Below, one piece after another: positions 33,850-42,420 of a stretch of 55,371 bases of DNA (positions within the stretch are counted from its first letter, which is position 1; the number at the start of each line of letters is the position of its first letter). Both the position numbers and the translations under genes were made by a program. The notes below the pieces were generated by a model. It made no database searches. It had not been told where the DNA came from and saw only the letters and a program-made list of their open reading frames with translations. The stretch comes from Bradyrhizobium genosp. SA-3 (lineage in GTDB: Bacteria; Pseudomonadota; Alphaproteobacteria; Rhizobiales; Xanthobacteraceae), in contig NZ_PSRT01000051.1 of NCBI RefSeq assembly GCF_004212635.1, positions 1 through 55,371 on the forward strand, read 5' to 3'.

Positions 33850-36600
33850 ATGAATATCGTCATTGTGGAGTCGCCGGCGAAAGCCAAGACGATCAACAAA
33901 TATCTGGGCTCGTCCTACGAGGTCCTGGCGTCGTTCGGCCATGTCCGCGACCTCCCCGCCAAGAACGGCTCCGTCGATCCCGACGCCAATTTCAAGATGA
34001 TCTGGGAGGTCGACCCCAAGGCCGCCGGACGGCTCAACGATATCGCGAGGTCGCTGAAAGGCGCTGACCGCCTGATTCTGGCCACCGACCCTGATCGCGA
34101 GGGCGAGGCCATCTCCTGGCACGTGCTGGAGATTCTGAAAGAGAAGCGCGCGCTGAAGGACCAGAAGATCGAGCGCGTGGTGTTCAACGCCATCACCAAG
34201 CAGGCGGTCTCGGAAGCCATGAAGCATCCGCGCCAGATCGACGGCGCACTGGTCGACGCCTATATGGCGCGCCGCGCGCTCGACTATCTGGTCGGCTTCA
34301 CCCTCTCCCCCGTGCTGTGGCGCAAGCTGCCCGGCGCCCGCTCGGCCGGCCGCGTGCAGTCGGTGGCACTGCGCCTCGTCTGCGACCGCGAGCTCGAGAT
34401 CGAGAAGTTCGTCCCGCGCGAATATTGGTCGCTGGTCGCGACCCTGCTGACCCCGCGCGGCGATGCCTTCGAGGCCCGCCTGGTCGGCGCCGACGGCAAG
34501 AAGATCCAGCGCCTCGATATCGGCACCGGCGCGGAAGCCGAAGACTTCAAGAAGGCGCTGGAAGCAGCCGCCTACGCCGTGACCGCGGTCGATGCCAAGC
34601 CCGCGCGGCGCAATCCGCAGGCGCCCTTCACCACCTCGACGCTGCAGCAGGAAGCCAGCCGCAAATACGGCTTTGCGCCGGCGCACACCATGCGCATCGC
34701 CCAGCGCCTCTATGAAGGCATCGACATCGGCGGCGAGACCACCGGACTCATTACTTATATGCGTACCGATGGTGTGCAGATCGCCCCCGAGGCGATCACC
34801 CAGGCGCGCAAGGTGATCGGCGAAGATTACGGCAACGCCTATGTGCCGGATGCTCCCCGCCAGTACCAGGCCAAGGCCAAGAACGCGCAGGAAGCGCACG
34901 AGGCGATCCGTCCGACCGACCTCTCGCGCCGTCCCGCCAGCATGAGCCGCAAGCTCGATGCCGATCAGGCCCGGCTCTATGAGCTGATCTGGAAGCGTAC
35001 CATCGCGAGCCAGATGGAGGCGGCCGAGCTCGAGCGCACCACGGTCGACATCACCGCAAAAGCCGGCGGCCGGACGCTGGAGCTGCGGGCCACGGGCCAG
35101 GTCATCAAGTTCGACGGTTTCCTCGCGCTCTACCAGGAAGGCCGCGACGACGAGGAGGACGAGGATTCCCGCCGCCTGCCCGGCATGAGCGCCGGTGAAG
35201 CCCTGAAGCGGCAGTCGCTCGCCGTCACCCAGCATTTCACCGAGCCGCCGCCGCGCTTCTCTGAGGCATCCCTCGTCAAGCGCATGGAAGAGCTCGGTAT
35301 CGGCCGGCCCTCGACCTATGCCTCGATCCTCCAGGTTCTGAAGGACCGCGGCTACGTCAAGCTGGAGAAGAAGCGCCTGCATGGCGAGGACAAGGGCCGC
35401 GTCGTGATCGCGTTCCTCGAAAGCTTCTTCAGCCGCTACGTCGAATACGATTTCACGGCAGGCCTCGAAGAGCAGCTCGACCGCATCTCCAACAACGAGA
35501 TTTCCTGGCAGCAGGTGCTGAAGGATTTCTGGCGCGACTTCATCGGCGCCGTCGACGACATCAAGGATTTGCGCGTCGCGCAGGTGCTTGATGTGCTCGA
35601 CGAGATGCTGGGCCCGCACATCTATCCGCCCCGCGCCGATGGCGGCGACGTCAGGCAGTGCCCGAATTGCGGCACCGGCCGGCTGAACCTGAAGGCCGGC
35701 AAGTTCGGCGCCTTCGTCGGCTGCTCGAACTATCCGGAGTGCCGCTACACCCGCCAGCTCGCCGCCGATGGCGAAGCCAACGCCGACCGCTCGCTCGGCC
35801 AGGACCCCGAGACCGGCTTCGATGTCTGGGTCAAGGCCGGCCGCTTCGGCCCCTACATCCAGCTCGGCGAGCAGAAGGATTACGCGGAAGGCGAGAAGCC
35901 GAAGCGCGCAGGCATTCCGAAGGGCACCTCGCCCAGCGATGTCGACCTCGAGCTTGCGCTGAAACTGCTGTCGCTGCCGCGCGAGATCGGCAAGCACCCG
36001 GAGACCGGTCAGCCGATCACGGCGGGCCTCGGACGCTTCGGGCCGTTCGTGAAGCACGAGAAGACCTACGCCAGCCTGGAGGCCGGCGACGAGGTGTTCG
36101 ACATCGGCCTCAACCGCGCGGTGACGCTGATCGCGGAAAAGGTCGCCAAGGGCCCGAGCCGGCGCTTCGGCGCCGATCCCGGCAAGGCAATCGGCGATCA
36201 TCCGTCGCTCGGCACCGTCACCGTGAAGAGCGGCCGCTATGGCCCCTACGTCACCGCAGGCGGCGTCAACGCGACGATCCCGGCCGAGTTCGAAAAGGAC
36301 GCCATCACGCTGCCGCAGGCGATCGCACTGATCGACGAGCGCGCGGCCAAGGGCGGCGGCAAAACCAAGGCGAAGAAGGCGGCCAAGCCCGCCAAGGCCA
36401 AGAAGGCTACGGAGAAGGCTGCGGACGGCGAGGACGTCGCGCCAAAGCCGAAGAAACCGGCCGCGAAGAAAGCCGCGGCCAAATCGAAAACCGAATCCAC
36501 CAGCAAGGCGCGCGCCGCCGTGTCGTCGACAGCCAAGACGTCGCCGACCAAGGCAGCCGCCACCAAGGCTCCGGCCAAGAAGAGTGCCGGCAAGAATTAG
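33850..36600 (+). CDS. topA: DNA topoisomerase I (type IA)
   Basis: Relaxes negative supercoils. The 916-residue protein starts at MNIVIVESPAKAKTI (TOPRIM); the acidic triad is in LATDPDREGEAISWH; the active-site Tyr303 lies in GLITYMRTDG. A C4 zinc ribbon sits at about 604-631 (CPNCGTGRLN ... CSNYPEC), followed by three GRFGPYI/KSGRYGPYV-type TopA C-terminal repeats, typical of alphaproteobacteria. The last ~95 residues are a Lys/Ala-rich histone-H1-like tail. The upstream frame to 33685 lacks family sequence. rnr follows after 7 bases. Confidence 0.97.
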   Translation: MNIVIVESPAKAKTINKYLGSSYEVLASFGHVRDLPAKNGSVDPDANFKMIWEVDPKAAGRLNDIARSLKGADRLILATDPDREGEAISWHVLEILKEKRALKDQKIERVVFNAITKQAVSEAMKHPRQIDGALVDAYMARRALDYLVGFTLSPVLWRKLPGARSAGRVQSVALRLVCDRELEIEKFVPREYWSLVATLLTPRGDAFEARLVGADGKKIQRLDIGTGAEAEDFKKALEAAAYAVTAVDAKPARRNPQAPFTTSTLQQEASRKYGFAPAHTMRIAQRLYEGIDIGGETTGLITYMRTDGVQIAPEAITQARKVIGEDYGNAYVPDAPRQYQAKAKNAQEAHEAIRPTDLSRRPASMSRKLDADQARLYELIWKRTIASQMEAAELERTTVDITAKAGGRTLELRATGQVIKFDGFLALYQEGRDDEEDEDSRRLPGMSAGEALKRQSLAVTQHFTEPPPRFSEASLVKRMEELGIGRPSTYASILQVLKDRGYVKLEKKRLHGEDKGRVVIAFLESFFSRYVEYDFTAGLEEQLDRISNNEISWQQVLKDFWRDFIGAVDDIKDLRVAQVLDVLDEMLGPHIYPPRADGGDVRQCPNCGTGRLNLKAGKFGAFVGCSNYPECRYTRQLAADGEANADRSLGQDPETGFDVWVKAGRFGPYIQLGEQKDYAEGEKPKRAGIPKGTSPSDVDLELALKLLSLPREIGKHPETGQPITAGLGRFGPFVKHEKTYASLEAGDEVFDIGLNRAVTLIAEKVAKGPSRRFGADPGKAIGDHPSLGTVTVKSGRYGPYVTAGGVNATIPAEFEKDAITLPQAIALIDERAAKGGGKTKAKKAAKPAKAKKATEKAADGEDVAPKPKKPAAKKAAAKSKTESTSKARAAVSSTAKTSPTKAAATKAPAKKSAGKN

Positions 36601-36607
36601 AGGTTAA

Positions 36608-38962
36608 GTGAAACGCAAGAATGACCATGGCTTTCCCGACCGGACAGCCATCGTCGCCTTCATCAAGGCAAACCACGGAAAGGTTGGGACCCGCGAAATT
36701 GCGCGCGAGTTCGGCCTGAAGAACGCCGATCGCGCCGAGCTCAGGCGCATGCTGCGCGAGCTCGCCGACGACGGCATCATCAAGAAGAAGCGCCACAAGG
36801 TCTCCGAGCCGGACACGCTTCCGCCGACGCTGCTCGCCGACATCACCGGGCGCGACTCCGACGGCGAATTGATCGCCTCCCCGGCCGAATGGGACGAAGT
36901 CGAAAGCGGCGAGCCGCCCAAAATCCTGATCGAGATGCCGCGCCGGCCGAAGCCTGGCACTGCCGCCGGTGTCGGCGACCGCGCGCTCCTGCGCGTCGAA
37001 CGCACCGACGAGGACGAAGGCCCCGCCTATCGCGGCCGCATCATCAAGCTCATCGACAAGGCCAAGAGCCGCATCCTCGGCGTATTCCGCGCGCTGCCCG
37101 AAGGCGGCGGACGGCTCGTCCCCGTCGACAAGAAGTTCGCCGATCGCGAATTGAACATCGCGAAGACCGACACACAAGGCGCGCAGGACAGCGACCTCGT
37201 CAGCGTCGACATCGTCCGCTCGCGCGGCTTTGGGCTAGCCTCCGGCCGCGTCAAGGAGAGGCTCGGCTCGGTCAAGTCGGAGAAGGCGATCAGCCTGATC
37301 GCGATCTATGCCCACGACATCCCCTTGCAATTCTCGCCCGCGGCCGAGCGCGAGGCAGAGGCCGCCGAGCCGGCCAATTTGAAAGGGCGCGAGGATTGGC
37401 GCGACGTGCCGCTCGTCACCATCGATCCGCCGGATGCGAAGGATCACGACGACGCGGTGCACGCGCAGGCCGACGACGATCCCAATAACAAGGGCGGCTT
37501 CATCGTTAACGTCGCCATCGCCGATGTCAGCTTCTATGTCCGGCCGGGCACCGCGCTCGACCGCGACGCGCTCGATCGCGGCAACTCGGTCTATTTCCCC
37601 GATCGCGTCGTGCCGATGCTGCCGGAGCGCATCTCCAACAATCTCTGCTCGCTGGTGCCGGGCGAGCCGCGCGGCGCGCTCGCGGTGCGGATGGTGATCG
37701 GACCCGATGGCCGCAAGCGCTCCCACAGCTTCCACCGCATCCTGATGCGCTCGGCGGCAAAGCTGCATTATGCGCAGGCACAGGCTGCGATCGACGGTCG
37801 ACCCGATGACACCACCGGCCCGCTGCTCGATCCGATCCTGAGGCCGCTCTACGCCGCCTATGCTTGCGTCAAGCGCGCCCGCGACGAGCGCGATCCGCTC
37901 AATCTCGATCTGCCCGAGCGCAAGATCCTTTTGAAGAGCGACGGCACGGTCGACCGCGTCGTCGTGCCCGAACGTCTCGACGCGCACAAGCTGATCGAGG
38001 AGTTCATGATCCTCGCCAACGTCGCCGCGGCCGAGATGCTGGAGAAGAAATCGCTGCCGCTGATCTACCGCGTGCACGACGAGCCGACGCTGGAGAAGGT
38101 CCACGCGCTCAGCGAGTTTCTGGAGACGCTGGACGTTCCCTTCGCGAAATCAGGCGCGCTGCGCCCCACCCTGTTCAACCGCGTGCTGGCCCAGCTCGAA
38201 GGCCACGACTATTACCCGCTCGTAAGCGAGGTCGTGCTGCGCGCCCAGGCGCAGGCGGAATACTCTGCGGAGAATTACGGTCATTTCGGCCTGAACCTGC
38301 GCCGCTATGCGCATTTCACCTCGCCGATCCGCCGCTATGCGGACCTCATCGTGCACCGCGCGCTGGTCCGCGCGCTCGGCCTCGGCGAAGGCGCCCTGCC
38401 CGACAGCGAGACGCCGGAAAGTCTCGGCGAGGTCGCCGCGCATATCTCGCTGACCGAACGGCGCGCGATGAAGGCCGAGCGCGAGACCGTCGATCGCCTG
38501 ATCGCGCATCACCTGGCCGACCGCATCGGCGCGAGTTTTCAGGGCCGCGTCTCCGGCGTCACGCGCGCCGGCCTGTTCGTCAAGCTGAGCGAGACCGGCG
38601 CGGACGGATTGATCCCGATCCGATCCCTCGGCACGGAATATTTCAACTATGACGAGAGCCGCCACGCGCTGGTCGGCACGCGCAGCGGCACAATGTATCA
38701 GCTGGGTGACGTCGTCGACGTCCGTCTGATAGAAGCAGCTCCCATCGCAGGTGCGCTACGCTTCGAGCTGCTGTCGTCAGAACGTGAGACCAGTCCCCGC
38801 GAGCGCCGGCCGTTCCGCCCGCAGCGCAAATCGTCCAAGCCGCATCCCGGCCGCAGTCCGGAGAGAAAACGCAAGCCGGAAAAGCAAAAATCTGCCAAGG
38901 GCAGGAAGGCCAAGGGAAAAAGCAGGGGCAAAGGCAAGGGACAGAAAGGCAAGGCATGGTGA
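36608..38962 (+). CDS. rnr: Ribonuclease R
   Basis: Processive 3'-5' exoribonuclease that degrades structured RNA and takes part in rRNA/tmRNA quality control. Order in the 784 residues: N-terminal winged helix (VAFIKANHGKVGTREIARE), cold-shock domains, the RNB catalytic core with DPPDAKDHDDAVHA (metal-binding Asp residues, ~275-285) and the YAHFTSPIRRYADL motif, an S1 domain (GASFQGRVSGVTRAGLFVKL), and a strongly basic Lys/Arg tail of ~60 residues. The start is GTG 36608, 7 bases after topA, so topA-rnr is an operon. Confidence 0.96.
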   Translation: MKRKNDHGFPDRTAIVAFIKANHGKVGTREIAREFGLKNADRAELRRMLRELADDGIIKKKRHKVSEPDTLPPTLLADITGRDSDGELIASPAEWDEVESGEPPKILIEMPRRPKPGTAAGVGDRALLRVERTDEDEGPAYRGRIIKLIDKAKSRILGVFRALPEGGGRLVPVDKKFADRELNIAKTDTQGAQDSDLVSVDIVRSRGFGLASGRVKERLGSVKSEKAISLIAIYAHDIPLQFSPAAEREAEAAEPANLKGREDWRDVPLVTIDPPDAKDHDDAVHAQADDDPNNKGGFIVNVAIADVSFYVRPGTALDRDALDRGNSVYFPDRVVPMLPERISNNLCSLVPGEPRGALAVRMVIGPDGRKRSHSFHRILMRSAAKLHYAQAQAAIDGRPDDTTGPLLDPILRPLYAAYACVKRARDERDPLNLDLPERKILLKSDGTVDRVVVPERLDAHKLIEEFMILANVAAAEMLEKKSLPLIYRVHDEPTLEKVHALSEFLETLDVPFAKSGALRPTLFNRVLAQLEGHDYYPLVSEVVLRAQAQAEYSAENYGHFGLNLRRYAHFTSPIRRYADLIVHRALVRALGLGEGALPDSETPESLGEVAAHISLTERRAMKAERETVDRLIAHHLADRIGASFQGRVSGVTRAGLFVKLSETGADGLIPIRSLGTEYFNYDESRHALVGTRSGTMYQLGDVVDVRLIEAAPIAGALRFELLSSERETSPRERRPFRPQRKSSKPHPGRSPERKRKPEKQKSAKGRKAKGKSRGKGKGQKGKAW

Positions 38963-39396
38963 CGATGAGCACGGCCCCAAAGATCTGGACGCGCGAGACC
39001 GGCCTCGTCGAGAAGCGCGATGTGTGGGCTGCAATGCAGCGCGGCTTTCGCGGCCGCTGCCCGCGCTGCGGCGAGGGCAAGCTGTTCCGCGCCTTCCTGA
39101 AGACGGCGGACAATTGCGCCACATGCGGCCTCGATTTCACCCCGCACCGTGCCGACGATCTGCCCGCCTATCTCGTGATCGTCATCGTCGGTCACATCGT
39201 GGTGCCGGCCATCCTCTGGGTCGAGACCAACTACACCACGCCGGTCTGGCTCAGTTTCGTAGCCTATCTGCCCTTCACCTTCGTCGCCTCGCTCGCGCTA
39301 TTGCAGCCCGTGAAGGGAGCTGTGGTCGGCTTGCAATGGGCTCTGCGCATGCACGGGTTTGACGATAACCCTCCGGATGGTATTCCGCCTGTGTAA
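38956..39396 (+). CDS. DUF983 family membrane protein
   Basis: A 146-residue protein with a zinc-ribbon-like CPRCGEGKLFRAFLKTADN ... CATCGLDF pair of CxxC motifs followed by two membrane segments (LVIVIVGHIVVPAILW; WLSFVAYLPFTFVASLALL). This is the DUF983 arrangement, function unknown. The ATG at 38956 overlaps the rnr stop by 7 bases; an ATG three codons later (38965) is an alternative. It is the third gene of the topA-rnr operon. Confidence 0.92.
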   Translation: MVTMSTAPKIWTRETGLVEKRDVWAAMQRGFRGRCPRCGEGKLFRAFLKTADNCATCGLDFTPHRADDLPAYLVIVIVGHIVVPAILWVETNYTTPVWLSFVAYLPFTFVASLALLQPVKGAVVGLQWALRMHGFDDNPPDGIPPV

Positions 39397-39427
39397 GCAA
39401 GAAGCAAAAAACGGTTTGGGTGAGGAT

Positions 39428-40180
39428 ATGACGGATACGGCGCAGGCAGTGGAGAAGGCCAGGGTTCACGAGGAGAAGGAAGCCGACCACCATCCCTATT
39501 TTCGCCCGAGGGATGCGGCGACGCTGATCCTGGTCGATCGGAGCGGGCCCGTTCCGAAAGTGCTGGTCGGCAAGCGCCACGACAAGGTGGTGTTCATGCC
39601 CGGAAAGTTCGTCTTCCCCGGCGGCCGTGTCGACAAGGCCGATTATCGCGTGCCCTGCGCCGCCCCTATCACCACAGAGCTCGAAGCCAATCTCGCCAAG
39701 GGCAGCCCGAAGACCCCGGCCTCGCGCGCGAAGTCGCTCGCCATTGCGGCGATCCGCGAAGCCTGCGAGGAGACCGGTCTCTGCCTCGGCCGCCAAGCGG
39801 AGGGCAAGGTGCCCAAGCTCGAGGGCCCCTGGAAACCGTTCGCCGATGCCGGCCTGCTGCCCGATCCTTCCGGCCTGTTCCTGATCGCCCGCGCCATCAC
39901 CCCGCCCGGCCGCGTCAAGCGCTTCGACACCCGCTTCTTCACCGCGGATGCCTCCGCGATCACCCACCGCGTCGACGGCGTGATCCATGCCGATGCCGAG
40001 CTGGTCGAGCTGGTCTGGGTCGAGCTCGGCTCAAAACCGCTCGCCGATCTGCATCCGATGACACGCAACGTGCTCAACGAGCTCGACACCCGCCTAGCCA
40101 CCGGCCCGCTGCGCCACGATGCGCCGGTGCCGTTCTTCCATTTCTATGGCGGCAAGATGCAGAAGGATGTTTTGAGCTGA
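39428..40180 (+). CDS. NUDIX hydrolase
   Basis: A 250-residue NUDIX-fold protein. The NUDIX box is recognisable but split by an insertion: FVFPGGRVDKADY, then about 40 residues later AIREACEETGL (REACEETGL motif with the catalytic Glu pair). Such long insertions between GG and REU occur in the CoA-pyrophosphatase-like/NUDT19-like group. The C-terminus (PFFHFYGGKMQ) is unremarkable. The ATG at 39428 is preceded by GGTGAGG. Closely follows the DUF983 gene (31 bases), so it is likely in the same transcription unit. Substrate unknown. Confidence 0.88.
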   Translation: MTDTAQAVEKARVHEEKEADHHPYFRPRDAATLILVDRSGPVPKVLVGKRHDKVVFMPGKFVFPGGRVDKADYRVPCAAPITTELEANLAKGSPKTPASRAKSLAIAAIREACEETGLCLGRQAEGKVPKLEGPWKPFADAGLLPDPSGLFLIARAITPPGRVKRFDTRFFTADASAITHRVDGVIHADAELVELVWVELGSKPLADLHPMTRNVLNELDTRLATGPLRHDAPVPFFHFYGGKMQKDVLS

Positions 40181-40196
40181 GCGGCGCTCCCCTCTC

Positions 40197-40352
40197 CGTC
40201 ATTCCGGGGCGCGGCTCTCTCCACTGGTCATTCCGGGGCGCGCGCAGCGCGAACCCGGAATCCATTCATCCACCGTCTCCGCGGCTCGATGGATTCTCAG
40301 ATGCGCGATTGCGCATCATAGCTCGCGCCAAGAGGCGCGCCCCGGAATGACG
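40197..40352. repeat. Intergenic palindromic repeat, CGTCATTCCGGGG/CCCCGGAATGACG family
   Basis: CGTCATTCCGGGGCGCG occurs at the start (with GGTCATTCCGGGGCGCG as a second copy near 40226), the reverse complement CGCGCCCCGGAATGACG ends the element, and the centre has CCGGAATCCAT and ATGGATTCTCAGATGCGCGATTGCGCATC hairpins (landmarks only). Lies between the NUDIX and luciferase-like genes. Confidence 0.85.
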
Positions 40353-40461
40353 TGCTGAGAGATCTGCAAAAAACAAAAAAATCTTCCCGCCGCCGCCAAT
40401 GGCGGAGTTCCGCCGCGTGCCTATGTCTTTCCCCAACGACACCCAAAACGGACACCGGGCG

Positions 40462-41787
40462 ATGGCACAACGGCAACTCAAGCTTGGCGCGTTCATGCGC
40501 CCGATCAGCATCCACACCGGCGCCTGGCGCTATCCCGGGGCCTGGCCCGACGCCAATTTCAACATCAGTCACATCAAGCAGCTGATTAGGAAGCTCGAGG
40601 CCGGCAAGTTCGACGCCTTCTTCATGGCCGATCACCTCGCCGTCTTGAACATGCCGATCAATGCACTCAAGCGCAGCCACACGGTGACGTCATTCGAGCC
40701 GTTCACGCTGCTCTCGGCGCTGTCGGCCGTCACCGAGCGCATCGGCCTGATCGCCACCGGCTCGACCACGTTCGACGAGCCCTATCACGTCGCGCGCCGC
40801 TTCGCCTCGCTCGATCACATCAGCGGCGGCCGCGCCGGCTGGAATATCGTCACCACCTCGAATCCGGACGCGGCGCTGAATTTCGGCCTCGACGATCACA
40901 TGGAGCACGCCGAGCGCTACAGGCGCGCCCGCGAATTCTACGACGTCGTCACCGGGCTCTGGGACTCCTTCGCCGACGATGCCTTCGTGCGCGACGTCGA
41001 GACCGGCCTGTTCTTCGATCCCGCGAAGATGCACACGCTCGATCATTACGGCAAATATCTCAGGGTGCGCGGCCCCCTCAACATCGCCCGCCCGGTGCAG
41101 GGCTGGCCGGTGATCGTGCAGGCTGGTGCCTCCGAAGACGGCAAGCAGCTCGCGGCCGAAACGGCTGAAGCCGTGTTCACCGGCGGCGGCAGCCTCGCCG
41201 ACGGGCAAAAGCTCTATGCCGACATCAAGGGCCGCATGGAGAAGATCGGCCGCGATCCCGAACATCTGAAGATCCTGCCCGGCGCCTTCGTCGTCGTCGG
41301 CGACAGCGTCGATGAAGCCAAGGAGAAGCGCGCGCTGCTCGACAGCCGCGTGCATTACGACAGCGCCATCGCCTCGCTGTCCGTCATTCTCGGGACCGAT
41401 GCCTCCGGCTTCGATCCGGACGGCCCTCTCCCCGACATCCCCGAGACCAATGCCAGCAAGAGCGGCCGCCAGCGCATGGTCGATCTCGCCGCCCGCGACA
41501 AGCTCACCGTGCGCCAGCTCGCCCAGCGCGTCGGCGGCTATGGCGGCCTGTCCTTCGTCGGCACGGCCAAGACCATCGCCGACCAGATGGAGGAATGGCT
41601 GGTCGGACGCGGCTCCGACGGCTTCAACATCATGTTCCCGTTCCTACCCGCCGGCCTCGACGATTTCGTCGACAAGGTCGTGCCGGAGCTGCAGCGCCGC
41701 GCGATTTTCCGCAAAGAGTATGAAGGGCCTACTTTGAGGGAGAATCTGGGCCTGCCGCGGCCGAAAAATCGGTTCTTTGAGGCCTGA
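40462..41787 (+). CDS. LLM-class flavin-dependent monooxygenase (NtaA/SnaA/DszA family)
   Basis: A bacterial-luciferase-like FMNH2-dependent monooxygenase of about 441 residues, the subgroup acting on nitrilotriacetate, dibenzothiophene and similar substrates. Features: LKLGAFMRPISIHTGAWRYP, FFMADHLAVLNMP, ISGGRAGWNIVTTSNP, NFGLDDHMEHAERYRRA, VIVQAGASEDGKQLAAE and GLSFVGTAKTIADQMEEW. It needs a separate flavin reductase, not adjacent here. Start choice is uncertain: ATG 40462 matches where family sequence begins, while 40423 and 40399 lie in frame upstream without a clear ribosome binding site. Substrate unknown. Confidence 0.9.
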   Translation: MAQRQLKLGAFMRPISIHTGAWRYPGAWPDANFNISHIKQLIRKLEAGKFDAFFMADHLAVLNMPINALKRSHTVTSFEPFTLLSALSAVTERIGLIATGSTTFDEPYHVARRFASLDHISGGRAGWNIVTTSNPDAALNFGLDDHMEHAERYRRAREFYDVVTGLWDSFADDAFVRDVETGLFFDPAKMHTLDHYGKYLRVRGPLNIARPVQGWPVIVQAGASEDGKQLAAETAEAVFTGGGSLADGQKLYADIKGRMEKIGRDPEHLKILPGAFVVVGDSVDEAKEKRALLDSRVHYDSAIASLSVILGTDASGFDPDGPLPDIPETNASKSGRQRMVDLAARDKLTVRQLAQRVGGYGGLSFVGTAKTIADQMEEWLVGRGSDGFNIMFPFLPAGLDDFVDKVVPELQRRAIFRKEYEGPTLRENLGLPRPKNRFFEA

Positions 41788-41823
41788 TCGGGCCGATTTG
41801 GCCGCTTTTTGCCCCCTAAAACC

Positions 41824-41851
41824 TTGACATCAGGCGGTTTCTGGCTAGGTT
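41824..41851 (+). promoter_or_regulatory. Candidate sigma-70-type promoter of rpmG
   Basis: TTGACA at 41824-41829 and TAGGTT at 41846-41851 with a 16-base spacer, about 60 bases before the rpmG start. The -35 is perfect; the -10 is a weak match. Confidence 0.45.
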
Positions 41852-41911
41852 GCCGGCCAACGCGGGCCGTTTGGCCGGCTCCAGATTCCCTTTATTCCTG
41901 AGGTTCTGAAC

Positions 41912-42079
41912 ATGGCCAAAGCGGTCACCATCAAGGTCAAGCTCGTGTCCTCGGCCGACACCGGCTTCTATTACGTCGCCAAGAAGAATTCGCGCACCAT
42001 GACCGACAAGCTGGTCAAGAAGAAGTACGATCCGGTCGCGCGCAAGCACGTCGAATTCCGCGAAGCCAAGATCAAGTAA
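41912..42079 (+). CDS. rpmG: 50S ribosomal protein L33
   Basis: A 55-residue ribosomal protein, MAKAVTIKVKLVSSADTGF at the start, then the YYVAKKNSRTMTDKLVKKKY core and a C-terminal FREAKIK. The usual zinc-binding Cys pairs are absent, as in the C-minus L33 paralogue typical of alphaproteobacteria. Monocistronic, with its own terminator. Confidence 0.97.
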   Translation: MAKAVTIKVKLVSSADTGFYYVAKKNSRTMTDKLVKKKYDPVARKHVEFREAKIK

Positions 42080-42105
42080 GATCGGCGCAGCGTTGAAGAG
42101 TTTTG

Positions 42106-42135
42106 CGGGGCCCTTTCGGGCCCCGTTTCTATTTT
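42106..42135 (+). terminator. Rho-independent terminator of rpmG
   Basis: CGGGGCCC (42106-42113), loop TTTC, GGGCCCCG (42118-42125), followed by TTTCTATTTT. Perfect 8-bp GC stem with T-rich tail, 27 bases after the rpmG stop codon. Confidence 0.93.
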
Positions 42136-42420
42136 GCCCGCTCACCCCTCTCCAGAGGCGCTGCGTCCGGGGCACGAGACAGAAATTGACGCGCTACCAT
42201 TTCTCCACGCCGTCATTGCGAGGAGCTCGCGACAAAATTGCAAAGCAATTTTGCGCTGATGCGACGAAGCAATCCAGGGTCGTTCTGCCATTGCTGCAGG
42301 CCCTCTCCTGAGTCCGTCCGCACATTTTGCTGAAGTCAGCAGTGTCACATCCCTTACCCGCACGGAACTCTGGAGAACATAGGCCGTTTCCCCACCTGTT
42401 TTGAACGGGGAGACGCAAGG
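42136..42420. other. Intergenic region upstream of opgG
   Basis: About 285 bases with a CGTCATTGCGAGG-family repeat at 42211-42280 and the opgG leader after it. No gene seen. GC content falls noticeably toward opgG. Confidence 0.5.
42211..42280. repeat. CGTCATTGCGAGG-family repeat, partial copy
   Basis: CGTCATTGCGAGGAGCTCGC, then AAAATTGCAAAGCAATTTT (a small hairpin) and GCGACGAAGCAATCCAGGG. Same family as 19441-19590, but the second, mirrored half is missing, so this is a half element. Confidence 0.75.

Noticed and set aside
33766..36201. 811-residue open frame antisense to topA
   Set aside because: High-GC genes often leave the opposite strand open. Its composition (Leu/Gly/Ala/Arg/Asp repeats) has no domain, and topA itself has every catalytic motif.
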